From CAYQLK01 sp964418515 (GTDB lineage Bacteria; Patescibacteriota; Microgenomatia; CAYQLK01): a DNA stretch of 43,414 nucleotides. The DNA is taken from positions 1 to 43,414 of the forward strand of contig CAYQLK010000005.1 in assembly GCA_964418515.1 (NCBI GenBank). Direction: 5' to 3'. The position numbers and the translations under genes are program-made. Below are positions 36,929 through 43,414 of this stretch, in pieces (position 1 is the first letter of the stretch; every line of letters starts with the position of its first letter). The notes beneath the pieces were generated by a model. The model saw nothing but the letters and a program-made list of their open reading frames with translations, was not told the origin of the DNA and searched no databases.

Positions 36929-37564
36929 TTAGGTTGTAAAAGATGGGAGATTTGCCAAGGCTTTGGCGCGAGTTATTTCGAATAAGATAACTTGAACTTC
37001 CTTTTGGGTAACAGATTTGATGCAGCATTCAAAAGTATTTCCGGCAGTAATTAGTTTGAGAAGTTTGAATGATAAATCGTCTGGTAAGTTGCCAACATGC
37101 TTGTTGTCGTAAGTGCAGAGTTCAATTGAGTGTTTTTTTGGAGAAATTTTGAGTTTGTCACCAGAAGCTAGTTTTGAAAGCAAATTCTGGTCACCGATTT
37201 TGACTAGAGTAACTACCTTGGTTTTGCCTGGTTCTGAGGCTAATTTTTGAAATAATTCACGAAAATTTTGTTTATCTCCTTCGAGAGTTGGTGTTTTTTG
37301 GTCAGAAGATAATCGGTTGAGACGGGTAAGGTTTTTTTTGGCAATCACATTGAAACCGTCTAGGTCGGTAACAGATTTGTATGTTTGGCGTGATTTGGTA
37401 ATATTGCCGGTTTCGAAATATGCTCTAGCTAATCGATTAAGGGTTTCGATGTGGTTGGGATTGTTTTTTAGGATCTTCTTGTTTATCTCAATCGCCAACT
37501 CCCAGTTATAGTCGAGTGCGGCTGAGACGGCCTGTCCTTCAAGCGTTTTATCCTCGTTAGTCAT
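36929..37564 (-). CDS. TPR-repeat protein (211 aa)
   Basis: The N-terminal half holds two or three tetratricopeptide repeats (AALDYNWELAIEINKKILKN-NPNHIETLNRLARAYFETGN). The second half is different: about 100-211 resembles a small strand-rich domain (VVTLVKIGDQNLLSKLASGD, KHSIELCTYDNKHVGNLPDD), with HVGNLPDDLSFKLLKLI reminiscent of a 5-stranded folding unit. No signal peptide. TPRs mediate protein contacts; the partner is unknown. It is monocistronic, convergent with the gene at 36505. Confidence 0.78.
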   Translation of the reverse strand: MTNEDKTLEGQAVSAALDYNWELAIEINKKILKNNPNHIETLNRLARAYFETGNITKSRQTYKSVTDLDGFNVIAKKNLTRLNRLSSDQKTPTLEGDKQNFRELFQKLASEPGKTKVVTLVKIGDQNLLSKLASGDKLKISPKKHSIELCTYDNKHVGNLPDDLSFKLLKLITAGNTFECCIKSVTQKEVQVILFEITRAKALANLPSFTT

Positions 37565-37697
37565 TAAGAGATAGAGTATATTGAATAAAAAATAAATGTC
37601 AATTTTTTTGGCAAACTAGCTACGAGGTTTAACTTTGACAAAAATATAATAATGGACTTTAATTTAGCACTACTAAACTAAAAACTTACAAATAAGA

Positions 37698-38450
37698 ATG
37701 TCTGGACACAGTAAATGGTCAACAATTAAAAGGCAAAAAGGGGCAAATGATGCCAAAAGAGGAGCGGTTTTTACGCGACTTGCTAATGCAATTATGATTG
37801 CGGTTAAAGAAGGTGGTGGGGGAGATCCAGAGTCAAATTTTCGTCTTAGACTGGTACTTGATCAAGCAAGAGCAGCTAACTTGCCCAAAGATAATATTTC
37901 AAGAGCGATTGATAAAGCCTTAGGTAAGGGTGGTGGGCCAGCATTGGAAAGTATAACTTATGAAGGGTACGCACCAAATGCAGTGGCTATTTTGGTAGAA
38001 ACAATTACCGATAATCGCAATCGAACGGCTGGTGAGGTAAAAAGTACGATTGAAAAAGCGGGAGGAAGCCTAGGGGGTCCTGGAACCACTCAGTGGATGT
38101 TTGAGAAGAAGGGCGTGATTGAGATTCAAACTGATGGTGAAGATGTGGATGAGTTTTTTTTGAAGGTGGCAGATTTTGGGGCTGATGATGTGATTGTAAT
38201 CGACAAGAACTCTGTTCAGGTTATTACCAAACAGACCGATTTGAAAAAGGTTGAAGATCAGTTAAGGGAGGATGGGTATAATGTTATCTCAGCTGATTTT
38301 GATTACATTGCTAAAAATTCAACACATATTGAAGATGCTGACAAGATAAAATCGGTTTTAGGTTTAATTGAAAAACTTGAAGATTTGGGAGATGTGGTTA
38401 AAGTAAGTTCAAATTTGGACGCACCTGATTCGTTCTACGAATCTTTATAA
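37698..38450 (+). CDS. yebC: YebC/TACO1-family protein
   Basis: 250 residues, the usual length. The start MSGHSKWSTIKRQKGANDAK and the following segments (LPKDNISRAIDKALGKGG, YEGYAPNAVAILVETITDNR, GSLGGPGTTQWMFEKKG) are diagnostic. Family members act as transcription regulators or help ribosomes translate difficult stretches, like EF-P. It precedes ruvC, the standard arrangement. Confidence 0.95.
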   Translation: MSGHSKWSTIKRQKGANDAKRGAVFTRLANAIMIAVKEGGGGDPESNFRLRLVLDQARAANLPKDNISRAIDKALGKGGGPALESITYEGYAPNAVAILVETITDNRNRTAGEVKSTIEKAGGSLGGPGTTQWMFEKKGVIEIQTDGEDVDEFFLKVADFGADDVIVIDKNSVQVITKQTDLKKVEDQLREDGYNVISADFDYIAKNSTHIEDADKIKSVLGLIEKLEDLGDVVKVSSNLDAPDSFYESL

Positions 38451-38471
38451 AAGGCAAGAAAAATTTTTTAG

Positions 38472-39014
38472 ATGCAAGAGTTAATTATTGGAATTGATCC
38501 TGGAACGGCAACAACAGGTTTTGGTGTATTGGATGTAACTTCGGGTTTGCCAAAACTAATTGAGTATGGGTGTATATCAACTCCGAAAAATTTGCAGATG
38601 CCGGATAGGTTACTTATGCTTTCGATGGGGTTGGATGACCTTTTTGGAAAATATATGCCACAAGCGGTGGTTATAGAAAATTTGTTTTTTGGAGTAAATG
38701 CCAAAACAGCAATAACAGTTGGTCAGGGCAGGGGTGTGGTTTTGGTAACGGCAGCGAAGTACGGCCTGCCGTGTTTTGAATATCAAGGGTTATCAATCAA
38801 AAAAGAAATTACTGGTAGTGGTAAAGCAGATAAAACAATGATTCAAGACGCAGTAGCAAAAATTCTTAATGTAAAAGCTTGGGAAAAACCAGTTCAGGGT
38901 TATCTGGATGATGCTGTTGATGCCTTGGCAATTGGGTTATTCCATTACCGCCAAATTAATCCTAATGATGAGGGTTTGGAAGTGAAAAAAGAAAAAAAAC
39001 CAAAGAAGAAATGA
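38472..39014 (+). CDS. ruvC: Holliday junction resolvase RuvC
   Basis: 180 residues. IGIDPGTATTGFGVLD (catalytic Asp7-like), VIENLFFGVNAKTA (Glu near 72) and the C-terminal DDAVDALAIGLFH (two Asp) give the full acidic set of the RNase H-like resolvase. It cuts four-way junctions during recombination. A lysine-rich tail (KKEKKPKKK) ends it. It overlaps the next gene by 4 nt; ruvA and ruvB are not adjacent. Confidence 0.94.
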   Translation: MQELIIGIDPGTATTGFGVLDVTSGLPKLIEYGCISTPKNLQMPDRLLMLSMGLDDLFGKYMPQAVVIENLFFGVNAKTAITVGQGRGVVLVTAAKYGLPCFEYQGLSIKKEITGSGKADKTMIQDAVAKILNVKAWEKPVQGYLDDAVDALAIGLFHYRQINPNDEGLEVKKEKKPKKK

Positions 39015-39868
39015 GATTTTTTAAGCGGAAGCAGGGGAAAACCAAAAATCCAATGGCTGTAAGGACTAGCAAAATAAAGGTTGTAGATCGAATTACGGTT
39101 TCAAAGAGACAGATTCTGGTGCTTTTTTCTATTTTAATGACTGGCGGTTTGACTGTGTCCTTGTTATCCGAAGGTCGAAGTTTGTATTTACTATCACTTC
39201 TTTTGGCTGTTGCGGCAGGTCTTGTGACTGTTTGGGTTCTCAGAAAAGATTTGGCGGGTATCAAATATTTTGTGTTGCCGATTCTGCCTTTTTTCTTTAC
39301 TTTTGCGATGGCATTATTTTTTCAACTGCTGCCGGAGAGGTGGTTAACGCGTTTACCGTTTATGGCTGTGTATGGGGTTTCGATTTATTTAATTTTTCTT
39401 AATCAGAATGTTTACAATATCGCAGCCATCAGAACAATTGCACTGCTTAGGGCAGCACATTCTGTGGGCTTACTGTTTACACTCATATCGGTTTTTATTA
39501 TCAGTAACGTCACATTCTCTCTTAGGTTTAATTTTGTGATTCTGACGGTGATTTTGACAGTTATCTGTGGACTGATGATTTTTCAGACTCTTTGGTCTTT
39601 TGAATTGGAAGATTTGTTAACTAAAAGATTACTTAAGATGACTTTGGTACTAGCTTTAATTGTTGGACAGGTAGTGTTGACTCTTTCTTTTTGGCCAGCG
39701 GAGCCGACTGTTTCGGCCATTGTGGTGACTACTGCAGTTTATGTTTTATTAGGACTTAGCCAGGCATTTTACGCTGACAGGTTGTTTAGGCGAACGGCGA
39801 TTGAATATATTTCGCTTGGTGTAGGAGTGTTTTTGTTATTGTTTTTGACGACAAGTTGGATAGAATAG
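39011..39868 (+). CDS. Polytopic membrane protein of unknown function (285 aa)
   Basis: ATG at 39011 overlaps the ruvC stop. A basic cytosolic start (RFFKRKQGKTKNPMAVRTSK) is followed by about eight hydrophobic segments. No transporter or enzyme motif is seen. I recall similar proteins linked to ruvC in CPR genomes but cannot confirm it here. It is likely an inner-membrane protein; role unknown. Confidence 0.75.
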   Translation: MRFFKRKQGKTKNPMAVRTSKIKVVDRITVSKRQILVLFSILMTGGLTVSLLSEGRSLYLLSLLLAVAAGLVTVWVLRKDLAGIKYFVLPILPFFFTFAMALFFQLLPERWLTRLPFMAVYGVSIYLIFLNQNVYNIAAIRTIALLRAAHSVGLLFTLISVFIISNVTFSLRFNFVILTVILTVICGLMIFQTLWSFELEDLLTKRLLKMTLVLALIVGQVVLTLSFWPAEPTVSAIVVTTAVYVLLGLSQAFYADRLFRRTAIEYISLGVGVFLLLFLTTSWIE

Positions 39869-40298
39869 GGGATAAAAACTTAGCTACGAATTGAAGCTAT
39901 AAGAACGGTTCTGTTATCACCCATCAATTAAACCTATAGTATATTAAGTAATAATTAATAGACAGTAGAAAGTAAGCTAATATTCGAAAATTATATAAAA
40001 AATTTGCTGAAAAGCTAAAAATAAAAGTAAATAGAGGAGTAAAAAAAAGTAATTAGTCTTGTGAATAGAGAATTGTGATATAGTTTGATATAGTGTGAAA
40101 ACTTGTGAAAATCGTCGTGAAAACTAATACCAGTCGAAGGCGGGGAGTGATAGTCGAAAATGTGGATAACTTATTTCTTACCTTGGTAACAGGTAAGATG
40201 TTTAAATATTCAGCTGTTTTAAATATAAGCCAGCACACATCACTCTTTTAGCTTTGAATATTCGAGAATAGCTTATTGTATTAGTCTAAATTGCGACT

Positions 40299-40337
40299 TA
40301 ATACTTCGTATTATATACCGTAATACTTCGTATTATA
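40299..40337. repeat. Tandem palindromic repeat TAATACTTCGTATTATA
   Basis: The 17-mer TAATACTTCGTATTATA occurs at 40299-40315 and again at 40321-40337. Each copy contains the palindrome AATAC-TTC-GTATT. The 22-bp period is about two helical turns, which suits cooperative binding of a protein dimer to one DNA face. No adjacent start codon is obvious. Confidence 0.65.
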
Positions 40338-40489
40338 GGGTCGTTTTGTGCAAAAAAGGAGTTTGGTCCTTGGGAGTGGTGTAGGGCAAAATTTAGTGAT
40401 CAATTAGTAAGTGAATAGCACCACCAGTTAACCGAAATACTTAAGACTAATTAGTACACTCCACCAAGTCTTAAGAGCAGAAAAATGAT

Positions 40490-40517
40490 ATGTCGTACAA
40501 TATAACTTTTGCGACGT
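40490..40517. other. Candidate dif-like Xer recombination site
   Basis: A 28-bp site with Xer geometry: arm ATGTCGTACAA (40490-40500), 6-bp centre TATAAC (40501-40506), arm TTTTGCGACGT (40507-40517). The arms are inverted copies at 8 of 11 positions. It lies about 700 bp upstream of the xer gene. The left arm and the start of the centre recur, with changes, at 41192-41208. The arms are not a close match to the E. coli dif consensus, so this is tentative. Confidence 0.4.
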
Positions 40518-40878
40518 AAAATATAAAAAACGGGGTGGGGACGAAAACACTAAAAATATAAGAATTAGTAAAATGTTTAAAAAATAAATTGTAAAATCTT
40601 TGATCTAGTTTGATTTAACCCCCTATGACTTGGGTTAATTATTTGTTTAATTTGATATGGTTTGTTATCTTAACCCCATTTTGGTGAAATTTTGCGGTAT
40701 ATATGCGGTTATTGGCTATAATTATTAAAAATTAATGATAGATTACCCTACCCAACTAATAAAAAGCCGTTTTAGGGCCAATTAGGGGGTTTTAGCCTCA
40801 ATATATCGATATTTTAAGGCAAAGGTGGTATAAATGCTAACCAAGATTAGGTGAACATTAAATATTTGGAGGCAGGTC

Positions 40879-41099
40879 TTGTTTATTAAAAGATTTTTTC
40901 GGATGTTGTTGGTTTTTTGGTAAAGCTTTTGTTGTTAAGGCGGGTGGTTTTATTGGGGCTAACTTTTGCAGTCTTTGTAAGCTCTTTGGTCTGGATCTGG
41001 ATTCAAGGTCCGACTTGGGTATACATAACACTGGTACTTTTGGCTCTTGCCTTGGCGGCTTTTGGTACCTCTGTTGCACAGATCTTTCGAGCCGATTAA
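40879..41099 (+). CDS. Small membrane protein, apparently frameshifted near its start
   Basis: A clean 60-residue frame from TTG 40917 to 41099 encodes two membrane segments (VVLLGLTFAVFVSSLVWIWI and VYITLVLLALALAAFG) but has no ribosome binding site. GGAGG (40868-40872) instead serves TTG at 40879, whose frame reads FIKRFFRMLLVFW and stops at 40921-40923. A -1 shift in the run TTTTTT (40913-40918) would join the two into one basic-then-hydrophobic protein of about 72 residues. Either a one-base assembly error or indel, a decayed gene, or recoding explains this. Membrane location is clear; function is unknown. Confidence 0.5.
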
Positions 41100-41191
41100 G
41101 CTCTTATTTGGTTTTCGCTGGTTTTTCAATCCTTACTTATTAAATTCTAATGAATTGGGACTTGGACAACCGGTTTTTTCTTACAAATGAT

Positions 41192-41208
41192 ACGTCGCAC
41201 AATATATG
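41192..41208 (+). promoter_or_regulatory. Xer-site-like half site just before the recombinase gene
   Basis: ACGTCGCACAA (41192-41202) and TATATG (41203-41208) repeat the left arm and the start of the centre of the site at 40490 with three changes (T to C twice in the arm, and one in the centre), and ACGTCGCA is the exact inverse of the TGCGACGT in that site's right arm. It ends 13 bp before the xer start codon, so it could be an autoregulatory operator or a second recombination half site. Confidence 0.4.
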
Positions 41209-41221
41209 ATAGAGTGGATAT

Positions 41222-42196
41222 ATGGACACTGCCCAAAAACCGTTAAAAGAAAAAACTGATAAGTTTGAGAAAGAAATTACGGAATTCTTGGAGTATTTGG
41301 AAGTTGAACGTAATGTCTCTCCCCTCACCTTACGGGACTATAAACATTATTTAGAAGTTTTTGCTAATTGGGCAAATGACAATAATATTGGCGAAATAGA
41401 AAGTGTTGATATTAAACAGATAAGGTCTTTTCGCTTGTTTCTGTCAAGAAAATTGACGCAAGACGGTGAGCCAATCAAAAAAATAACCCAAAATTACTAT
41501 GTGATTGCACTGAGAGCAATGTTAAGGTTTTTGGTTAAAAATGACAGACAAGTCATTTCTCCCGACAAAATTGAGCTTGGTAAACAAGAAGGCAGACAGG
41601 TGAAGTTTTTGACTCAGGATCACTTAAATAGGTTACTGAATAGTCCAAATGTTAACGAGTTAAGTGGTTTACGTGATAAAGCCATTTTGGAAATGCTATT
41701 TTCGACAGGTTTACGTGTTTCGGAGATGGTTAGTTTGGATCGTGATTCGATTGATCTAAATTCTGGAGAATTTGGAGTTATGGGTAAAGGAAGAAGAGTT
41801 AGGGTGGTCTTTTTATCGCCTGATTCGGCCACTTGGGTGGCAAGGTACCTTAATGCCCGCGATGATCATTATGAACCGTTATTTGTAAGATATAAGGGTA
41901 AAAAATCTATTGTGGATGATGATGAAAGTCACAGGTTAACTTCAAGGAGTATTCAGAGAATCGTTGAGGGGTATGTAAAAAAAGCGCAGCTGCCGATTAA
42001 AGCAACGCCACATACCCTAAGACACTCATTTGCGACTGATTTACTTAATAATGGAGCAGATATTCGAAGTGTTCAGGAGATGTTGGGACACAAAAATATT
42101 GCCACAACACAAATTTATACCCATGTAACGAATAGACAATTAAGAGAGGTTCATCAGGCATTTCATGGAAGGAAAAAAGATAAATTAGATGAGTAG
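41222..42196 (+). CDS. Tyrosine recombinase, XerC/XerD type
   Basis: 324 residues. An N-terminal SAM-like core-binding domain (EFLEYLEVERNVSPLTLRDY) precedes the catalytic domain, with Arg in STGLRVSEM (near 165), HTLRHSFATDLL (His and Arg near 266-269), LGHKN (His near 289) and the nucleophile Tyr in TQIYTHVT (near 298). It cuts and rejoins DNA to resolve chromosome dimers or to integrate elements. Length and motifs fit housekeeping Xer proteins better than phage integrases. The ribosome binding site is weak. It lies next to the candidate sites at 40490 and 41192. Confidence 0.9.
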   Translation: MDTAQKPLKEKTDKFEKEITEFLEYLEVERNVSPLTLRDYKHYLEVFANWANDNNIGEIESVDIKQIRSFRLFLSRKLTQDGEPIKKITQNYYVIALRAMLRFLVKNDRQVISPDKIELGKQEGRQVKFLTQDHLNRLLNSPNVNELSGLRDKAILEMLFSTGLRVSEMVSLDRDSIDLNSGEFGVMGKGRRVRVVFLSPDSATWVARYLNARDDHYEPLFVRYKGKKSIVDDDESHRLTSRSIQRIVEGYVKKAQLPIKATPHTLRHSFATDLLNNGADIRSVQEMLGHKNIATTQIYTHVTNRQLREVHQAFHGRKKDKLDE

Positions 42197-42200
42197 TTGT

Positions 42201-42231
42201 AAGAAGAAGCCCGCAATAGTTAATTGCGGGC
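42201..42231 (-). terminator. Intrinsic terminator of the leftward gene at 42247
   Basis: GCCCGCAAT/ATTGCGGGC (42209-42217, 42223-42231) forms a 9-bp stem, followed on the minus strand by TTCTTCTT. Orientation suits the minus-strand gene; the xer stop lies just beyond. Confidence 0.75.
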
Positions 42232-42246
42232 AAGTGATGAAAACGT

Positions 42247-42660
42247 TCACAGGAGCTTGATTTGGCAGGTGATTAGCAGCGGTAAAAAGAGTAAATCTTC
42301 TTGTTGCCAAATTTGATGCCGATATCTTAGGCTCCTGACTGCCTCCTTAAGGAGAGGGATTGCGATTTCTGGCTGACTTGATAAGTCTTTACCATAATCG
42401 ACTTCGATTGCCCGAGGGGTTGTGAGGTTGTAACTTAGTTCGGCGATCCAGAAGCTAGGCTTGTTGGGGTCAACAGCAACTGGTCTACCATCTGAATGGA
42501 AAAGCCTAGGTCTGTTGCGAATTAGGACTGTGCTGGTGCCGCGACGGTTCGTGGTGTTGGTAAAAAAAGCCAACCTTTTTGCTGTTGGATTGGCGTTAAG
42601 GAAGATTTGAGCGAGATTTTCGAGCTCGCTACTTTTTGCAGCGGGTTTGGAAAATACCAC
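42247..42660 (-). CDS. Orphan protein of unknown function (137 aa)
   Basis: The start is GTG (complement of 42658-42660) behind GAGGAGA. The product is soluble and mixed alpha/beta (LENLAQIFLNANPTAKRLAF, FFTNTTNRRGTSTVLIRNRP, FWIAELSYNLTTPRAIEVDY). I recognise no family. Upstream on the minus strand, TAATAT is followed after 9 nt by ACCTTAAC, a variant of the start box seen at the array and pyrF promoters, and the gene stands alone between its own promoter and terminator as the array genes do. That links it to the same group by style and not by sequence. Confidence 0.65.
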   Translation of the reverse strand: MVFSKPAAKSSELENLAQIFLNANPTAKRLAFFTNTTNRRGTSTVLIRNRPRLFHSDGRPVAVDPNKPSFWIAELSYNLTTPRAIEVDYGKDLSSQPEIAIPLLKEAVRSLRYRHQIWQQEDLLFLPLLITCQIKLL

Positions 42661-42745
42661 TTTTTATTTTCTCCTCACAAGAGAACAAGGGTTTACTACC
42701 GGTTAAGGTGCATAGGTTATATTAACAAAAAAAATGAGAAAAAAA

Positions 42746-43414
42746 CTACAAAGTTTTGTAGGTTAGAGTGACTGAGAGTTTGATTTCTCCGCTTCCAGGA
42801 TTAATGTCAGTTTGAGCCACAGCTGGTTCACTGCCACCTATTCCTTGTTTAATCGTATCTGCCTCGTAAGAGTGAAGGTAAGAATCTGAGCCTTGTTCGT
42901 ATTCACTGTAATAAATTATTTTGCCTAAAGAAATTCCTGCGGTTTTTGATGTGATTTCGGCTTGTCTTTTGGCGTTTTCAACTGCTAGTTCACGTGCTTG
43001 ATCAAGCGCTTTTTGACGGTCCTTGAGGCTAAATTGCAGGTTGTTTATAGTATTAAGCCCACCCGCAGTTCCCGCGTCAATTACATCCCCGACTTTGTTA
43101 AGTTCTGTAACTTTGATATTGAGTGTGATGTTGACGGTATAGTCTTTGATTGCCCTATTTGTAGATGTGTAGTCGTAATTGGGGTTAATGTTGTAACTAA
43201 TTGTTTTTATATCATCGTTTTTGATACCAAGGGTTTTGAGAGATGCTTTGACGGTTTCGATTTGGCTATTGGCTTTGGTTTGGGCTGATTTGACACTGGT
43301 GTCGTTAATAATAATACCAAGTGAAATTTCGGCTTGGTCTGGAGCGACAGCGACAATTCCTTCGCCAGTTACGGAAAAATCTGTGGAGATTGATTGGGTA
43401 GTGTGAAAGACAGG
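42746..43414 (-). CDS. SIMPL-domain (DUF541) protein, C-terminal part (partial)
   Basis: The frame is open from the window edge to the stop (complement of 42746-42748), 222 residues. VTGEGIVAVAPDQAEISLGI at the start, then IKTISYNINPNYDY, a helix DRQKALDQARELAVENAKRQ, GISLGKIIYYSE and a closing strand EIKLSVTLTYKTL match the SIMPL domain order, including its usual ending. Relatives (E. coli YggE, BP26) are exported oxidative-stress-related proteins; the N-terminal signal or anchor would lie outside the window. It runs leftward towards the orphan gene at 42660. Confidence 0.85.
   Translation of the reverse strand, partial: PVFHTTQSISTDFSVTGEGIVAVAPDQAEISLGIIINDTSVKSAQTKANSQIETVKASLKTLGIKNDDIKTISYNINPNYDYTSTNRAIKDYTVNITLNIKVTELNKVGDVIDAGTAGGLNTINNLQFSLKDRQKALDQARELAVENAKRQAEITSKTAGISLGKIIYYSEYEQGSDSYLHSYEADTIKQGIGGSEPAVAQTDINPGSGEIKLSVTLTYKTL

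Larger units (their letters stand above)
39869..40878. other. 1-kb AT-rich region without genes
   Basis: No credible reading frame was found. It holds a DnaA-box-like TGTGGATAA (40161-40169) with several GTGAAAA/TTGTGAA motifs just before it; an inverted repeat CTTACCT/AGGTAAG (40177-40183, 40191-40197); the repeats at 40299-40337; CTTAAGAC facing GTCTTAAG (near 40440-40475); the dif-like site at 40490; and TTAACCCC twice (near 40615 and 40670). One DnaA box is too few to call an origin. It may be regulatory, a recombination site region or hold an unrecognised RNA. Confidence 0.5.

Noticed and set aside
39869..40878. Chromosomal replication origin
   Set aside because: Only one good DnaA-box-like sequence (TGTGGATAA at 40161) was found, with no cluster, no dnaA or dnaN nearby and no clear unwinding-element trimer repeats.
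1..43414. CRISPR array, IS element, rRNA gene or prophage
   Set aside because: No regularly spaced direct repeats, transposase, rRNA signature or phage structural, lysis or packaging gene was seen on either strand.

Overview
This window looks like chromosome of an uncultivated Candidate Phyla Radiation (Patescibacteria) bacterium, recovered as a metagenomic scaffold. Reasons: compact core genes with AT-rich codon use; small CPR-style membrane proteins; an S6-SSB-S18 operon with no L9 gene after it; a surface protein carrying a Cys-box (QCK..GW....F.NQGQC) that I recall from CPR and actinobacterial secreted proteins; and two 100-N gaps. TGA is used as an ordinary stop (rarA, ychF), so the code is standard and not that of Gracilibacteria/Absconditabacteria. 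I cannot fix the lineage; Microgenomates or Katanobacteria-like is a guess.

Layout. 1-132: end of cysS. 133-8471: an accessory island of about 15 small, visibly GC-richer genes with no recognised homologues (37 of the 60 bases 2221-2280 are G/C, against 22 of 60 at 12301-12360 in rarA). Its leftward arm is a three-gene operon of tiny zinc-knuckle proteins. Its rightward arm is a series of mostly single-gene transcription units, nearly all with a sigma70-type promoter and a strong intrinsic terminator. Nine products look like diverged members of one beta-rich family and two belong to a second family. 8659-10929: two convergent genes for secreted proteins. 11114-11480: remains of an alpha/beta hydrolase gene. 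11671-30209: core genes (rarA, a CYTH-uridine kinase-CYTH fusion, an SDR, ychF, rpsF-ssb-rpsR, two envelope proteases, an MFS exporter, prfA-rpmE-eamA-hisS, an MBL hydrolase, dnaB), then tRNA-Leu. 30459-32296: a GC-richer pyrF-pyrE-zinc ribbon operon. 32443-39868: efp, lgt-lspA-rluD, an LCP-like protein, a TPR protein, yebC-ruvC. 39869-40878: 1 kb without a gene, holding repeats and a dif-like site. 40879-43414: a small membrane ORF, a Xer recombinase, an orphan gene and a partial SIMPL-domain gene.

The most interesting object is the 0.3-8.5 kb array. Its promoters share two signals: a CCTAGAGTA/CCTGTAGTA box abutting the -35 hexamer, and an ACTTTAA-like box 9-12 nt after the -10, where the message should begin. 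The second signal recurs at the pyrFE operon 22 kb away, at the zinc-knuckle operon and at the orphan gene at 42.6 kb. This suggests one regulon of lineage-specific small genes. Its function is unknown.

Both N gaps are flanked by identical sequence (18 and 55 bp) and are probably scaffolding artefacts. Removing the second gap and one flank copy restores an intact EF-P of 187 residues. All family assignments come from reading the sequence; no search was run.
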